A stretch of DNA of 48,545 bases from Actinomycetes bacterium (GCA_025463905.1 JAODBJ010000063.1:1-48545), one strand, 5' to 3'. Positions 6,291 to 14,812 are shown, numbered from the stretch's first letter. The notes: generated by a model not told the origin, from the sequence alone. Numbers and translations are program-made.

Positions 6291-8038
6291 TCGGCCTCGA
6301 TGTCGGGACGAACGCGGTCACGGTCGCCGAGATCGCGACCGGCAATCCGCCGCGCCTCAACATGTTCGGGCAGGTCGCGCTCCCGCGTGACGCGATGCGC
6401 GAAGGCGAAGTGGCCGACGAAGGCGCGGTTGCCGAAGCGATCGCGCGCTTGCGCACCGAAGTCGGGTTGCGCCGCGCCGGTGTGCGCGTCGGGATCGCGA
6501 GTCCGCGGCTGATCGTGCGCCAGGTCGAGATGCCGGTGATGTCGCGCGACGACCTCGCGAGCGCGCTGCGGTTCCAGGCTCCCGATCTGATTCCGTTCCC
6601 GGTCGAGGAAGCCGCGATGGACTTCGCGGTGCTCGGCACCGATACGCCCGAAGGCGGGGAGCCGACGATGCGCGTGCTGCTCGCGGCCGCGCAAGGCGCG
6701 ACGGTGCAGCGTCTCGTTGCCGCGGTGGAAGCGGGCGGACTGATCGTCGACGCTGTCGACCTCTTACCGCTCGCACTCATCCGCGCGCTCGGGCAGCCGG
6801 CGACGGCCATGGGCGATCACCCGGGGGCCGAAGCGATCGTTTCGTTCGGCGGTGGCGTCACCGCAATCGCGGTGCACGAAGATCGTGTGCCTCGCTTCGT
6901 GCGTGTGCTCGGCACCGGTGGCCGCGAGCTCACTGAGGCGATCGCCGCGGAAGTCGAGTTGCCGTTCGACAACGCGGAGTCGCTCAAGCGCCAACTCGCG
7001 TCGCCCGGCGACCATCTCCTCACGCGTGCGCGCGCCGCGATCGATCGCCCGCTCGCCGCGTTGATCGACGACGTTCGCAGTTCGCTCGACTACTACCGCA
7101 ACCAACCCGGTGCGGTGCCGATCGTGCGGGTGATCATCACCGGTGGCGGTTCGCAACTGCCGGGCCTCGCCGAGCGCCTTGCGAGCACGGCCGGTGTGCC
7201 GGTCGAGGTGGCCCGCCCGCGCGACCTGCTCACGTTGGGCGACATCGGTTTCTCCGAGGAAGATCTCCCGCGCCTCGATCCCTACATCCCGGGCGCGGTC
7301 GGTCTTGCGCTCGGAGGTGCCGGCATCGGCACCGTTGTCAACTTGCTGCCTCGCGGCCGCGGGCGGGTTGCCGGCGCGTCGTCACGCAGCCGAGCCGTCG
7401 TGGGTGCGGCGGCGGGAGCCGCGGTGTTGATCGTGCTCCTCGCGATTCCCACGCTCGCCCGCCAGCACCAGATTTCGAACACCAAGAAAGACGCGACGAA
7501 GCAGCTCGCGCAGAATGATTCGTTGCAGCGGCAGATCAACAAGCTTGCCGATGCGCGTAACGCGCAGCTGACCCTCGAGCAGACCCGAGCCGAAGTACAG
7601 AACGTGCTCGCCTCCGACGTGTCGTGGGCGAAGATGTTGCAAGAGCTCGCCCGCACCATCCCGAACGATGTGTGGCTCACGTCGTTCCAAGGTTCGGTTC
7701 CGCCGCCGACGGCCGGAACCGGGGCGGCGACCACGACCACCACCTCCACCGGCACCGGCGGAACCACCACAACGAGCGGAACGCCCACCACCACGGCACC
7801 GCCCGCGGCCGCGTCGAACGGCACCATCACCTTCAACGCCATGGGACTCGATTACGCGTCGGTCTCCGCGTGGCTGCAACGGGTGTCGACGATTCCGTCG
7901 TTCGCCAACGTGTTCGTGCCGAACGCGGCGCTGGTTCAGGGCGACACGCGCAACACCGTGAGTTTCTCTTCAACGGCGACGATCACGCCGGCGGCGCATA
8001 CCGATCGCCTCAGCAAGTACGAAGGGACGGGGAAGTGA
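6275..8038 (+). CDS. PilM-PilN fusion, type IV pilus assembly
   Basis: GTG start with a strong AGGGGAGGTG ribosome site. Residues 1-345 are an actin-like PilM: GLDVGTNAV, then FGGGVTAIAV and IITGGGSQLPGL nucleotide-fold motifs. At 356-360 comes NLLPR, the conserved N-terminal peptide by which PilN binds PilM. It is followed by a transmembrane helix (about 374-395), a coiled-coil-like stretch (400-445) and a PilN-like periplasmic domain (WAKMLQELARTIPNDVWLT, then 513-570) interrupted by a Thr-rich linker (478-512). The usual two genes are therefore one 587-residue protein. It would link the cytoplasmic motor side to the membrane alignment complex. Confidence 0.9.
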   Translation: MARRLIGLDVGTNAVTVAEIATGNPPRLNMFGQVALPRDAMREGEVADEGAVAEAIARLRTEVGLRRAGVRVGIASPRLIVRQVEMPVMSRDDLASALRFQAPDLIPFPVEEAAMDFAVLGTDTPEGGEPTMRVLLAAAQGATVQRLVAAVEAGGLIVDAVDLLPLALIRALGQPATAMGDHPGAEAIVSFGGGVTAIAVHEDRVPRFVRVLGTGGRELTEAIAAEVELPFDNAESLKRQLASPGDHLLTRARAAIDRPLAALIDDVRSSLDYYRNQPGAVPIVRVIITGGGSQLPGLAERLASTAGVPVEVARPRDLLTLGDIGFSEEDLPRLDPYIPGAVGLALGGAGIGTVVNLLPRGRGRVAGASSRSRAVVGAAAGAAVLIVLLAIPTLARQHQISNTKKDATKQLAQNDSLQRQINKLADARNAQLTLEQTRAEVQNVLASDVSWAKMLQELARTIPNDVWLTSFQGSVPPPTAGTGAATTTTTSTGTGGTTTTSGTPTTTAPPAAASNGTITFNAMGLDYASVSAWLQRVSTIPSFANVFVPNAALVQGDTRNTVSFSSTATITPAAHTDRLSKYEGTGK

Positions 8039-8688
8039 ACCGCCGCGCAGTGCTCCTCGCGGTCGTCGGTGTCGTGGGCGTCGTCGCGCTCTGGTGGGTG
8101 TTCATCTTCAGCCCGAAGGCCGACAGCCTCTCCAAGGCGCGCGAAAACTTGTCGACCGCTCGCACCCAAGCGCAGTCGCTGCAGGCGAAGCTCAACCAGC
8201 TGAAAGACCTGCAGCGGCGCAGCACGCAGATCGAGGCGCAGCTCGGCAAGCTGACCGCGGCAATCCCGAAGACACCGAACCAGGCCGACTTCATCTCCGG
8301 CCTGAACGACATCGCCGATCAGTCGGGCATCACGTGGCAGTCGGTGACGATGTCGCAACCGGCCGCATCGACGCCGGGCTCGCCGGACACGATCACGGTG
8401 CAGATACAGATCCAGGGCGGCTTCTTCCAGGCGCTCGACTACATGAACCGTCTCGAAAACCTTGGCCGGCTCGTGGTTGTCGACGGCGTGAACGTCGCAG
8501 GCACGCCGAGCAGTACCACCGGTACCACTGGCGGCGGCAGCACTGGATCGGGGAGTGGCGTCACCGCAGGGAGCGGCGACCTCACCGTGACGATGAACTC
8601 TCGCATCTTCTCGCAGAACGCGATCGATGCCGCGGCTCCCGGCGGCGCGACCACATCGACCACTACTCCCGGACAGGTGGTGAACTGA
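8035..8688 (+). CDS. pilO: PilO-like type IV pilus alignment protein
   Basis: The start is GTG 8035, overlapping the pilM stop as GTGA; upstream residues in the track are shadow. The 217-residue product has a short cytoplasmic tip, one transmembrane helix (about residues 5-24), a coiled coil (LSKARENLSTARTQAQSL onward) and a ferredoxin-like PilO domain with GGFFQALDYMNRLENLGRLV. A Gly/Ser/Thr-rich insertion (about 156-178) and a Thr-rich tail are added. PilO dimerises with PilN in the inner-membrane alignment complex, and position directly after the PilM-PilN fusion fits. Confidence 0.88.
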   Translation: MNRRAVLLAVVGVVGVVALWWVFIFSPKADSLSKARENLSTARTQAQSLQAKLNQLKDLQRRSTQIEAQLGKLTAAIPKTPNQADFISGLNDIADQSGITWQSVTMSQPAASTPGSPDTITVQIQIQGGFFQALDYMNRLENLGRLVVVDGVNVAGTPSSTTGTTGGGSTGSGSGVTAGSGDLTVTMNSRIFSQNAIDAAAPGGATTSTTTPGQVVN

Positions 8689-9314
8689 TGAGCGGTGACC
8701 AGCGACGCTTCGCAGTGTTGCTCGCGGTGCTCGCGCTCCTCGTCGCGATTGTTATCGGCCGCACGTTGATCGGTGGTGGCGGGTCGTCGCCCAAAGCAGC
8801 CGAGCGCCCGATCGCGACTCGTCATTTCACGAAAGCCGCAGCGAAGGTCAAAGCCAAAGCGAAGGCTCACCACGCGGTAGCGAGCGCGGCCAACGATCTC
8901 GCCGGAACCGACTCGTTCCAGGTGTTCGCGACGCGCGATCCGTTCCAGCCGCCGTTCGACAACACGCCGACTACCACGGTCCCGACGACGAACACGACGG
9001 TCCCAGGCGGAGGGTCCGTGACACCACCGACGACATCACCGACCGGAACCACGACGCCGACGGTCCCGCCGACCACCCAGCCGCCGAGCTTCAACCCCGG
9101 TTCGGGGCAGACGATCGCCGTGCTCGACGTGTTTACCGAGCCCGGCGGAACCGTGAAAGCTCGCGTCCGCGTTGGCTCCACCGTGTACACGGTTGGCGTT
9201 GGCGACACGTTCGCGACGTCGTACAAGGTCGTGTCGCTCAATCCGCCCTGTGGCCAGTTCCTCTTCGGCGACTCGCCGTTCACCCTCTGCATAGGTGAAG
9301 AAACGATCAAATAG
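8688..9314 (+). CDS. PilP-like pilus-associated membrane protein
   Basis: Starts at ATG 8688, sharing a base with the pilO stop (TGATG). The 208 residues show one transmembrane helix (about 7-28), a Lys/Ala-rich stretch, FATRDPFQPP (about 78-87, resembling the RDPF motif of PilP), a Pro/Thr-rich linker, and a C-terminal beta-rich domain with VGSTVYTVGVGDTFATSYKV like the PilP/GspC homology region. Two late cysteines may form a disulfide. In Gram-negatives PilP contacts the secretin; whether a secretin exists in this organism is unknown, so the role is inferred from position and the weak motif. Confidence 0.62.
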   Translation: MSGDQRRFAVLLAVLALLVAIVIGRTLIGGGGSSPKAAERPIATRHFTKAAAKVKAKAKAHHAVASAANDLAGTDSFQVFATRDPFQPPFDNTPTTTVPTTNTTVPGGGSVTPPTTSPTGTTTPTVPPTTQPPSFNPGSGQTIAVLDVFTEPGGTVKARVRVGSTVYTVGVGDTFATSYKVVSLNPPCGQFLFGDSPFTLCIGEETIK

Positions 9315-9341
9315 CACGGACCACCTCATGGCCTGCTGCCG

Positions 9342-9347
9342 TAAACT
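9342..9347 (+). promoter_or_regulatory. Candidate -10 element for aroC
   Basis: TAAACT lies 9 bases before the GTG of aroC, which would place transcription start at or next to the start codon (near-leaderless mRNA). No good -35 is visible. Confidence 0.3.
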
Positions 9348-9356
9348 GGGGTTCTT

Positions 9357-10520
9357 GTGCTGCGCTTCTTGACCGCGGGGGAGTCGCACGGTCCAGCCCT
9401 CGTCGTTGTCGTCGAAGGGCTGCCTGCCGGACTCCCCATCCTCATCGACGACATCGCGGCCGAACTCGCGCGCCGGCGGCTCGGCTATGGCCGCGGACCG
9501 CGGATGCGATTCGAGCAGGACGACGTCGAGTTCGTCGGCGGGGTGCGTCACGGCCGCACGCTCGGATCACCGGTCGCGATCTTGGTGCACAACACCGAGT
9601 GGAAGCGGAGCGACAAGTGGCACGCCGAGATGTCGTCGGCACCGGGCACCACCGAAACACCCCTCACGACGCCGCGTCCCGGGCACGCCGACCTCGCGGG
9701 TATGCAGAAGTACGGGTTCGACGACGCGCGCGATGTGCTCGAACGCGCGAGCGCGCGAGAAACGGCGGCGCGTGTCGCGGCCGGGGCGATCGCCAAGGTC
9801 TTGCTCGGCGAGATCAGCGTGTCGATCATCAGCCACGTCGTGCAGCTCGGGAGCGCACACGCGGCGCCGGAGCGCCGCCCGCACGTAAGCGACTTGGAGC
9901 TGGTCGACAATTCGCAGGTGCGGTGCTTCGACACCGCCGGTGAAGCGGCGATGATCGCCGAGATCGAAGCCGCGGCGAAGGCGGGCGACTCCCTCGGCGG
10001 CGTGGTCGAGGTGCTCGCGTACGGCGTGCCGCCCGGTCTCGGGTCGCACGTCCATTGGGATCGTCGTATCGACGGTTTGCTCGCGCAAGCGTTGATGAGC
10101 ATCCAGGCGATGAAGGCGGTCGAGATCGGCGAAGGCGTCGACATTGCGGGCCGGCGCGGCAGCGACGCGCACGACGCGATCGTGTGGGACGAAGACGCGC
10201 AGGACTACCAGCGGCTGTCGGCCCGAGCCGGCGGCATCGAAGGCGGGATGACCACCGGCGCGTTGGTCGTGGCGCGCGCCTCCATGAAACCTCTCGCCAC
10301 CCTCAACCGACCGGTGCTCGCCACGGTCGATGTCGAAACCAAGCAGGCCACCGTTTCGTTCAAGGAGCGCACCGACGTCACCGCGGTGCCGGCCGCCGGA
10401 GTGGTGGCCGAAACGATGGTCGCGCTGGTGATCGCGTCGGAAGCGTTGCGCAAGTTCGGCGGCGATTCCGTGGCGGAGTTCGTGCGCAACCACGACGCGT
10501 ACCGCGCGTCGCTGCGATGA
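9357..10520 (+). CDS. aroC: Chorismate synthase
   Basis: 387 residues, the usual length. FLTAGESHGPAL (residues 4-15), GYGRGPRMRFEQDDVEF, the FMN-site segment ERASARETAARVA (about 127-139) and the GRRGSDAHDAIV segment (about 264-275) are family signatures. It converts 5-enolpyruvylshikimate 3-phosphate to chorismate using reduced FMN, the last common step of aromatic synthesis. The gene heads an aroC-aroK-aroB-aroQ cluster, and its stop overlaps the aroK start by 4 bases (ATGA). The GTG start has a GGGG block 5 bases upstream. Confidence 0.96.
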   Translation: MLRFLTAGESHGPALVVVVEGLPAGLPILIDDIAAELARRRLGYGRGPRMRFEQDDVEFVGGVRHGRTLGSPVAILVHNTEWKRSDKWHAEMSSAPGTTETPLTTPRPGHADLAGMQKYGFDDARDVLERASARETAARVAAGAIAKVLLGEISVSIISHVVQLGSAHAAPERRPHVSDLELVDNSQVRCFDTAGEAAMIAEIEAAAKAGDSLGGVVEVLAYGVPPGLGSHVHWDRRIDGLLAQALMSIQAMKAVEIGEGVDIAGRRGSDAHDAIVWDEDAQDYQRLSARAGGIEGGMTTGALVVARASMKPLATLNRPVLATVDVETKQATVSFKERTDVTAVPAAGVVAETMVALVIASEALRKFGGDSVAEFVRNHDAYRASLR

Positions 10521-11047
10521 CGCCGGGCGGCCGTCACCTCGTTCTCGTCGGGTTGATGGGTGCCGGAAAGACCACGGTTGGCAACCGGTCCGCGCAACAG
10601 CTGGACCGCGCCTTCGTCGACACTGACGACATCGTGGAAGCGCTCGCGGGGATGCGCGTCGCTGAACTCTTTGCAATCGCCGGCGGTGAGGCAAAGTTCC
10701 GCGACTTCGAACACCAAGCCGTTGCCGATGCGTGCGCGTCGCCCGCACCATTGGTGATCTCAACCGGCGGCGGCGCCGTGGTCGATGCCGAGAACCGCAA
10801 CCGACTCGCCGCGGCCGGGTTCGTGGTGTGGTTGCGGGCACCTGTCGACGTGCTCGCCACCCGACTGGCCGACGACAGCGACCGACCGTTGCTCGCGGGC
10901 GATGCACCGGCGTCACTGAGCCGGCTGCTCGCCTTGCGGGAGCACATCTACGAAGCGGTTGCTGATGTCGCCATCGACACGCAGGAGCGCTCGGTCGACG
11001 ACGTCGTGACCGCAGTGGTCGACGCCTACTGCGGGGTCACGCAATGA
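10517..11047 (+). CDS. aroK: Shikimate kinase
   Basis: True start ATG 10517, overlapping the aroC stop; the longer track ORF is shadow upstream of this. The 176-residue protein has Walker A GLMGAGKTT (12-20), the shikimate/Mg site DTDD (35-38), GEAKFRDFE with the substrate arginine, STGGGAV and a lid DRPLL. It phosphorylates shikimate at O3 with ATP. It is coupled at both ends: ATGA overlap with aroC before it and with aroB after it. Confidence 0.95.
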   Translation: MTPGGRHLVLVGLMGAGKTTVGNRSAQQLDRAFVDTDDIVEALAGMRVAELFAIAGGEAKFRDFEHQAVADACASPAPLVISTGGGAVVDAENRNRLAAAGFVVWLRAPVDVLATRLADDSDRPLLAGDAPASLSRLLALREHIYEAVADVAIDTQERSVDDVVTAVVDAYCGVTQ

Positions 11048-12141
11048 GCACGGCAATGCATCGAGTCGGTGTCGAGCTCGGGCCCCGCTCGTACGACATC
11101 GTCGTCGGCGACGGTGCGGCCGGTGATCTTGCAACGCTGCTCAGTGGGCGCGCTCGCGTCGCCGTCGTCACCCAGACACGCGTCGCGGAATTGCACGGCG
11201 AGGCGGTGCAGGTCGCGCTGGCAGCCACCGAAGCGAACGTGGAGACGTTCACTATCGGCGACGGTGAGGAGCACAAGAACCTCGCCACGATCGAGGCGTT
11301 GTGCCGGGGGTTTACGCGCTTCGGGCTGCGGCGTAACGATGCGGTGGTCGCGCTCGGCGGTGGAATGGTGGGCGACGTCGCCGGCTTCGCCGCGGCGGTG
11401 CATTACCGGGGCGTTGCCGTTGTCCAGGTGCCCACAACGTTGCTCGCGATGGTCGATGCCGCGATCGGCGGCAAGACCGCCGTGAACCTGCCCGAGGGTA
11501 AGAACCTCGTCGGCGCGTTCCACCAGCCGGTCGGGGTGCTCGCCGATCCACGCGTGCTCGTCACCTTGCCCGAACGCGAATACCGCAGCGGTCTCGGTGA
11601 GATCGCGAAGTATGCGTTGCTCGGCGACCGCGACCTCGCGCACCTTGTAGAGAACGAGGGCGAGGCGCTCGTCGCGCGTGAGCGGCGGATCGTGTCCGAT
11701 GCGGTCGCGCGCTGCGCGGCGATCAAAGCTCGCTATGTGGAAGCCGACGAGGAAGAGCGGCTCGGGTTGCGCGCGCACCTCAACTATGGACACACGCTCG
11801 CGCACGCGCTCGAAACGGTGTGCGGCTACGCGCTCGCTCACGGCGAAGCGGTCGCGATCGGCCTCGTTTTCGCGGCTGAGCTTGCCGGCGCGCTCGAACG
11901 TATCGACACCGCGGAAGTCGACCGTCAGCGCGCCCTGGTCGAGTCGCTCGGGGTCGGCACGCGTGCCCCGGATGGCGTCGCAGCAACTGACCTGCTCGCG
12001 GTGATGGCGCGCGACAAGAAGTCTTCGGGTGGGCTCACGTTCGTGCTCGCCGGTGCCAACGGTCTCGACGTCGTCGACGACCCGCCGCCCGTCGCGTTGC
12101 GAGCGGCGTTCGCGGCCGTGGGCGTCACGGAAGGTGCATGA
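11044..12141 (+). CDS. aroB: 3-Dehydroquinate synthase
   Basis: 365 residues. The NAD-binding GGGMVGDVAGFAAAVHYRG, the VPTTLLAMVDAAIGGKTAVN segment and zinc-ligand helices LRAHLNYGHTLAHALE and YALAHGEAVAIG are typical. It cyclises DAHP to 3-dehydroquinate, the second shikimate-pathway step. The start overlaps aroK by ATGA, and aroQ begins immediately after its stop. Confidence 0.96.
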   Translation: MSTAMHRVGVELGPRSYDIVVGDGAAGDLATLLSGRARVAVVTQTRVAELHGEAVQVALAATEANVETFTIGDGEEHKNLATIEALCRGFTRFGLRRNDAVVALGGGMVGDVAGFAAAVHYRGVAVVQVPTTLLAMVDAAIGGKTAVNLPEGKNLVGAFHQPVGVLADPRVLVTLPEREYRSGLGEIAKYALLGDRDLAHLVENEGEALVARERRIVSDAVARCAAIKARYVEADEEERLGLRAHLNYGHTLAHALETVCGYALAHGEAVAIGLVFAAELAGALERIDTAEVDRQRALVESLGVGTRAPDGVAATDLLAVMARDKKSSGGLTFVLAGANGLDVVDDPPPVALRAAFAAVGVTEGA

Positions 12142-12621
12142 ATGGCCACGATCTTGTTGTTGTCGGGCCCGAACCTGAACCTGTTCGGCCAACGTGAGCC
12201 CGCCATTTACGGCACGCACACCCTCGACGACATGGTCGCGTCAGCTCGCGACACTGCCGCCCGGCACGGGTACGACTTGGAACACGTTCAGTCCAACCAC
12301 GAGGGTGCGCTCGTCGACGCCATCCACGGCGCGCGTGGCCGTTGCGCGGCGATCGTGGTGAACGCCGGTGCGCTCACCCACTACTCCTACGCGCTCGCCG
12401 ACGCCCTGGCGACCTTCGACGGCGTGAAGGTCGAATTGCACGTGTCGAACCCGAGTGCCCGCGACGAATGGCGGCACCTGTCGGTCATCGCTCCGGTGGT
12501 CACCGGTACGATCGCGGGTTTCGGTGCCGACGGTTACCGCCTCGCCCTCGATGCGGTAGCAGCCAGCCTGGCCGCTCCCGCGGTCGCACAATCGCCCCCC
12601 TCGCCGGAGGTCACACGATGA
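12142..12621 (+). CDS. aroQ: 3-Dehydroquinate dehydratase, type II
   Basis: 159 residues with GPNLNLFGQREPAIYG (catalytic Tyr and flexible lid), SNHEGALVDAIH, NAGALTHYSYALADAL with the active His, and ELHVSNPSARDEWRH. It carries out the next pathway step, trans-dehydration of 3-dehydroquinate to 3-dehydroshikimate, as a dodecamer in this family. It starts directly after the aroB stop without a gap. aroE and aroA are not in this window. The C-terminal ~15 residues are a loose Ala/Pro tail. Confidence 0.95.
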   Translation: MATILLLSGPNLNLFGQREPAIYGTHTLDDMVASARDTAARHGYDLEHVQSNHEGALVDAIHGARGRCAAIVVNAGALTHYSYALADALATFDGVKVELHVSNPSARDEWRHLSVIAPVVTGTIAGFGADGYRLALDAVAASLAAPAVAQSPPSPEVTR

Positions 12622-13730
12622 CGATCACCAGCCCGTCGCTCGCGCCGCTCGACATCGCGTCGCGCCTCGGGCGGTTACGGGCGCGGCTCGGCGACCTCGG
12701 TGTCGACGCGATGCTCGTGACGCGGCTCACGAACGTGCGTTACCTCACCGGCTTCACCGGTTCGGCGGCGATGCTTCTCGTCGGCCCCGACGCCGCCGTG
12801 TTCGTCACCGACGGCCGCTACCGCGACCAGTCGGCCGAGCAGCTGGGCGCGGCCGGCGTCGACGCGCGGGTCATGGTCGGCACGACGCTGGCGGCGCAGC
12901 GCGAGTACCTCGTCGAGGCCGCGGCGTCGTTCCGGCGGCTGGCCCTCGAAGACCACGATGTCACCTGGGCCCAGCAACGCGAGTTCGCAGCGGCGTTCGC
13001 GAACGCCGAACTTGTTCCGGCCGGCACACCGGTCGAAGACCTGCGTCGAGTGAAGGACGCGGGGGAGGTCGACCGAATCCGCGCCGCGTGCGCGATCGCC
13101 GACGACGCGTTCATGGAACTGGCTCCGAGCATGGGGTCGGGCATAACCGAGCGGCAGTTCGCGCTCGCGCTCGAGTTCGCGATGCGCGAACGTGGCGCGA
13201 GCGCAATGAGCTTCGACCCGATCATCGCGTCAGGGCCGAACGGCGCGATGCCGCACGCCCGTCCGTCGGACCGCGTCATCGCGCGCAGTGAGCTCGTCGT
13301 CTGCGACTTCGGATGCATCGTCGACGGCTACTGCTCCGACATGACCCGCACGGTGTCGGTGGGCGACCCCGGGCCGGATGCGCGCCACCTCTACGACGTC
13401 GTCCTCGCGAGTCAGGCCGCCGGTCGTGACGCGGTGGCAGTGGGCGCCGATTGCGCCGCCGTCGACAAGGCGTCGCGCGACGTGATCGACGCCGCGGGGC
13501 TCGGCGAGACCTTCTTGCACGGCACCGGCCACGGCGTCGGGCTCGACATCCATGAGGCCCCGCGGGTCGCGTCGAGTGCCCGTGATACCTTGCGCGACGG
13601 CGACGTCGTGACGGTCGAGCCCGGTGTGTACCTCCCCGGTGTCGGCGGCGTCCGTATAGAGGACACCCTGTTCGTCACGCCGGTTGGCCCGGTGCAGCTC
13701 ACCCTCACTCCGAAGGATCTGGTGCTGTGA
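12618..13730 (+). CDS. M24-family aminopeptidase P / Xaa-Pro dipeptidase
   Basis: I start at ATG 12618, overlapping the aroQ stop (ATGA). The 370-residue protein has a creatinase-like N-terminal domain (VRYLTGFTGSAAMLLV, FVTDGRYRDQS) and a pita-bread catalytic domain. Metal ligands are visible: Asp in FGCIVDGYCSDMTRT, His in HGTGHGVGLDIHE, Glu in VEPGVYLPGVGG and Glu in VRIEDTL. It removes N-terminal residues before proline or splits Xaa-Pro dipeptides. This gene between aroQ and efp is a common actinobacterial arrangement. It ends in CTGTGAGC, where the stop overlaps a micro-ORF start. Confidence 0.93.
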   Translation: MTITSPSLAPLDIASRLGRLRARLGDLGVDAMLVTRLTNVRYLTGFTGSAAMLLVGPDAAVFVTDGRYRDQSAEQLGAAGVDARVMVGTTLAAQREYLVEAAASFRRLALEDHDVTWAQQREFAAAFANAELVPAGTPVEDLRRVKDAGEVDRIRAACAIADDAFMELAPSMGSGITERQFALALEFAMRERGASAMSFDPIIASGPNGAMPHARPSDRVIARSELVVCDFGCIVDGYCSDMTRTVSVGDPGPDARHLYDVVLASQAAGRDAVAVGADCAAVDKASRDVIDAAGLGETFLHGTGHGVGLDIHEAPRVASSARDTLRDGDVVTVEPGVYLPGVGGVRIEDTLFVTPVGPVQLTLTPKDLVL

Positions 13731-13861
13731 GCATCTCGACGAACGATCTCAAGAATGGCATGGCCTTAAATCTGCCGGGCCAGGCGCAGCCCGCAGGCGT
13801 GGTCAGTGTCGGCGGAATGATCGCCGTTCGCGATCGAACGCCTGAGGGCGTAGCCGCATGA
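13727..13861 (+). CDS. 44-aa micro-ORF with the EF-P N-terminus, coupled to pepQ-like and efp
   Basis: Too short for the track. GTG 13727 overlaps the peptidase stop (GTGA), and the TGA at 13859-13861 overlaps the efp ATG (ATGA). The first 17 residues, MSISTNDLKNGMALNLP, are identical to EF-P. The DNA differs at the start codon (GTG/ATG) and by three synonymous changes in the Ala-Leu codons. The rest (GQAQPAGVVSV onward) is unrelated to EF-P. It may be a translated leader coupling the operon, or simply the remnant of a duplication. No independent Shine-Dalgarno is visible. Confidence 0.5.
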   Translation: MSISTNDLKNGMALNLPGQAQPAGVVSVGGMIAVRDRTPEGVAA

Positions 13862-13907
13862 GCATCTCGACGAACGATCTCAAGAATGGCATGGCGCTCA
13901 ATCTGCC
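13727..13907. repeat. Direct repeat pair of the efp 5' end (offset 131 bp)
   Basis: Bases 13727-13776 and 13858-13907 are the same 50-base stretch with four mismatches. The 81 bases between them carry a short inverted repeat (CGTTCG/CGAACG near 13830) and the 12-mer CCAGGCGCAGCC also found before metK. Confidence 0.9.
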
Positions 13908-14418
13908 AGAGGGCCTGATGACCGTTGTCGAGTTCCAGCATGTGAAGCCGGGCAAGGGTGGCGCGTTCGTCCGCACCAAGCTGAAGAACTATCGCACCGG
14001 CGCGGTCCTCGACCGCACGTTCCGGGCCGACGAGAAGGTGCCGCTCGCGGTGATCGACAAACGCGAGATGCAGTTCTTGTATCGCGAGGGCGTCGACTAC
14101 GTGTTCATGGACAACAGCTCGTACGAGCAGCGAAATGTTTCGCCGGAAGCGCTCGGCGACGCCGTGAACTACCTCAAAGAAGGCGACAGCGCCGTCCTTC
14201 CGACGTACAACGACGACGTCGTCGGCATCGACCTACCTGCGGCCGTCGAGCTCGAAGTGACCGAGACCGAGCCCGGCCTCCAGGGCGACCGTGTTTCCGG
14301 CGCCCGCAAATCCGCGACGCTCGAAACGGGCCTCGTCGTGCAAGTGCCGCTCTTCGTCGAAACCGGTGAGCGCATCAAGGTCGACACGCGCACCGGCGAG
14401 TATCTCACGAGGGCATGA
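13858..14418 (+). CDS. efp: Elongation factor P
   Basis: 186 residues, the normal three-domain length. The N-terminal KOW-like domain has the loop VKPGKGGAFVRTKLKN with a lysine at the tip where the modified residue sits, then FMDNSSYEQ, and the C-terminal OB domains end with the conserved GERIKVDTRTGEYLTRA. EF-P rescues ribosomes stalled at polyproline. The start ATG overlaps the micro-ORF stop, and nusB follows after one base. Whether the lysine is modified here cannot be seen. Confidence 0.96.
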   Translation: MSISTNDLKNGMALNLPEGLMTVVEFQHVKPGKGGAFVRTKLKNYRTGAVLDRTFRADEKVPLAVIDKREMQFLYREGVDYVFMDNSSYEQRNVSPEALGDAVNYLKEGDSAVLPTYNDDVVGIDLPAAVELEVTETEPGLQGDRVSGARKSATLETGLVVQVPLFVETGERIKVDTRTGEYLTRA

Positions 14419-14419
14419 G

Positions 14420-14809
14420 ATGGCGACGCGTCGCGAAGCTCGCGAGCGGGCACTCAGCCTCGCCTACGAATGCGAGCAGCGCGACGTCAGCGTCGAACAG
14501 GTCTTGGCCGACCTGCCGGTTGCCCCCGACCCGTATGCCACCCAACTGGCGGAGGGTGCCGAGTCGCACCACCACGAGATCGACGCGCTGTTGCGCAAGT
14601 ACTCGGAGCACTGGGCACTCGAACGCATGCCGGTCATCGACCGCGCGTTGTTACGCATCGGCGTCTACGAGCTCGCGTACGTTCCCGACGTACCCACCGC
14701 CGCGGCGATCACCGAAGCGGTCGAGCTCGCGAAGCAGTACTCCACCAAGGATTCCGGCCGCTTCGTGAACGCACTGCTGTCACGAATCGCGGAGGAAGTG
14801 CGCGCCTAA
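14420..14809 (+). CDS. nusB: Transcription antitermination factor NusB
   Basis: Start ATG 14420; the 43 extra residues in the track are out-of-frame efp sequence. The 129-residue all-alpha protein shows RREARERALSLAYECEQRD at the N-terminus, ERMPVIDRALLRIGVYELAY in the middle and STKDSGRFVNALLSRIA at the end, all typical of NusB. With NusE it binds boxA RNA and supports rRNA antitermination. Its position directly after efp is the usual neighbourhood. Confidence 0.94.
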   Translation: MATRREARERALSLAYECEQRDVSVEQVLADLPVAPDPYATQLAEGAESHHHEIDALLRKYSEHWALERMPVIDRALLRIGVYELAYVPDVPTAAAITEAVELAKQYSTKDSGRFVNALLSRIAEEVRA

Positions 14810-14812
14810 CTC

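Noticed and set aside
9567-10916. 449-aa minus-strand ORF opposite aroC-aroK
   Set aside because: Arg/His-rich mirror translation of a high-GC gene, without domain motifs or ribosome site.
13734-13780. The TTA codon in the efp micro-ORF as a bldA-like control signal
   Set aside because: TTA codons also occur in pilM, nusB and the peptidase gene in this window, so the codon is not specially restricted.
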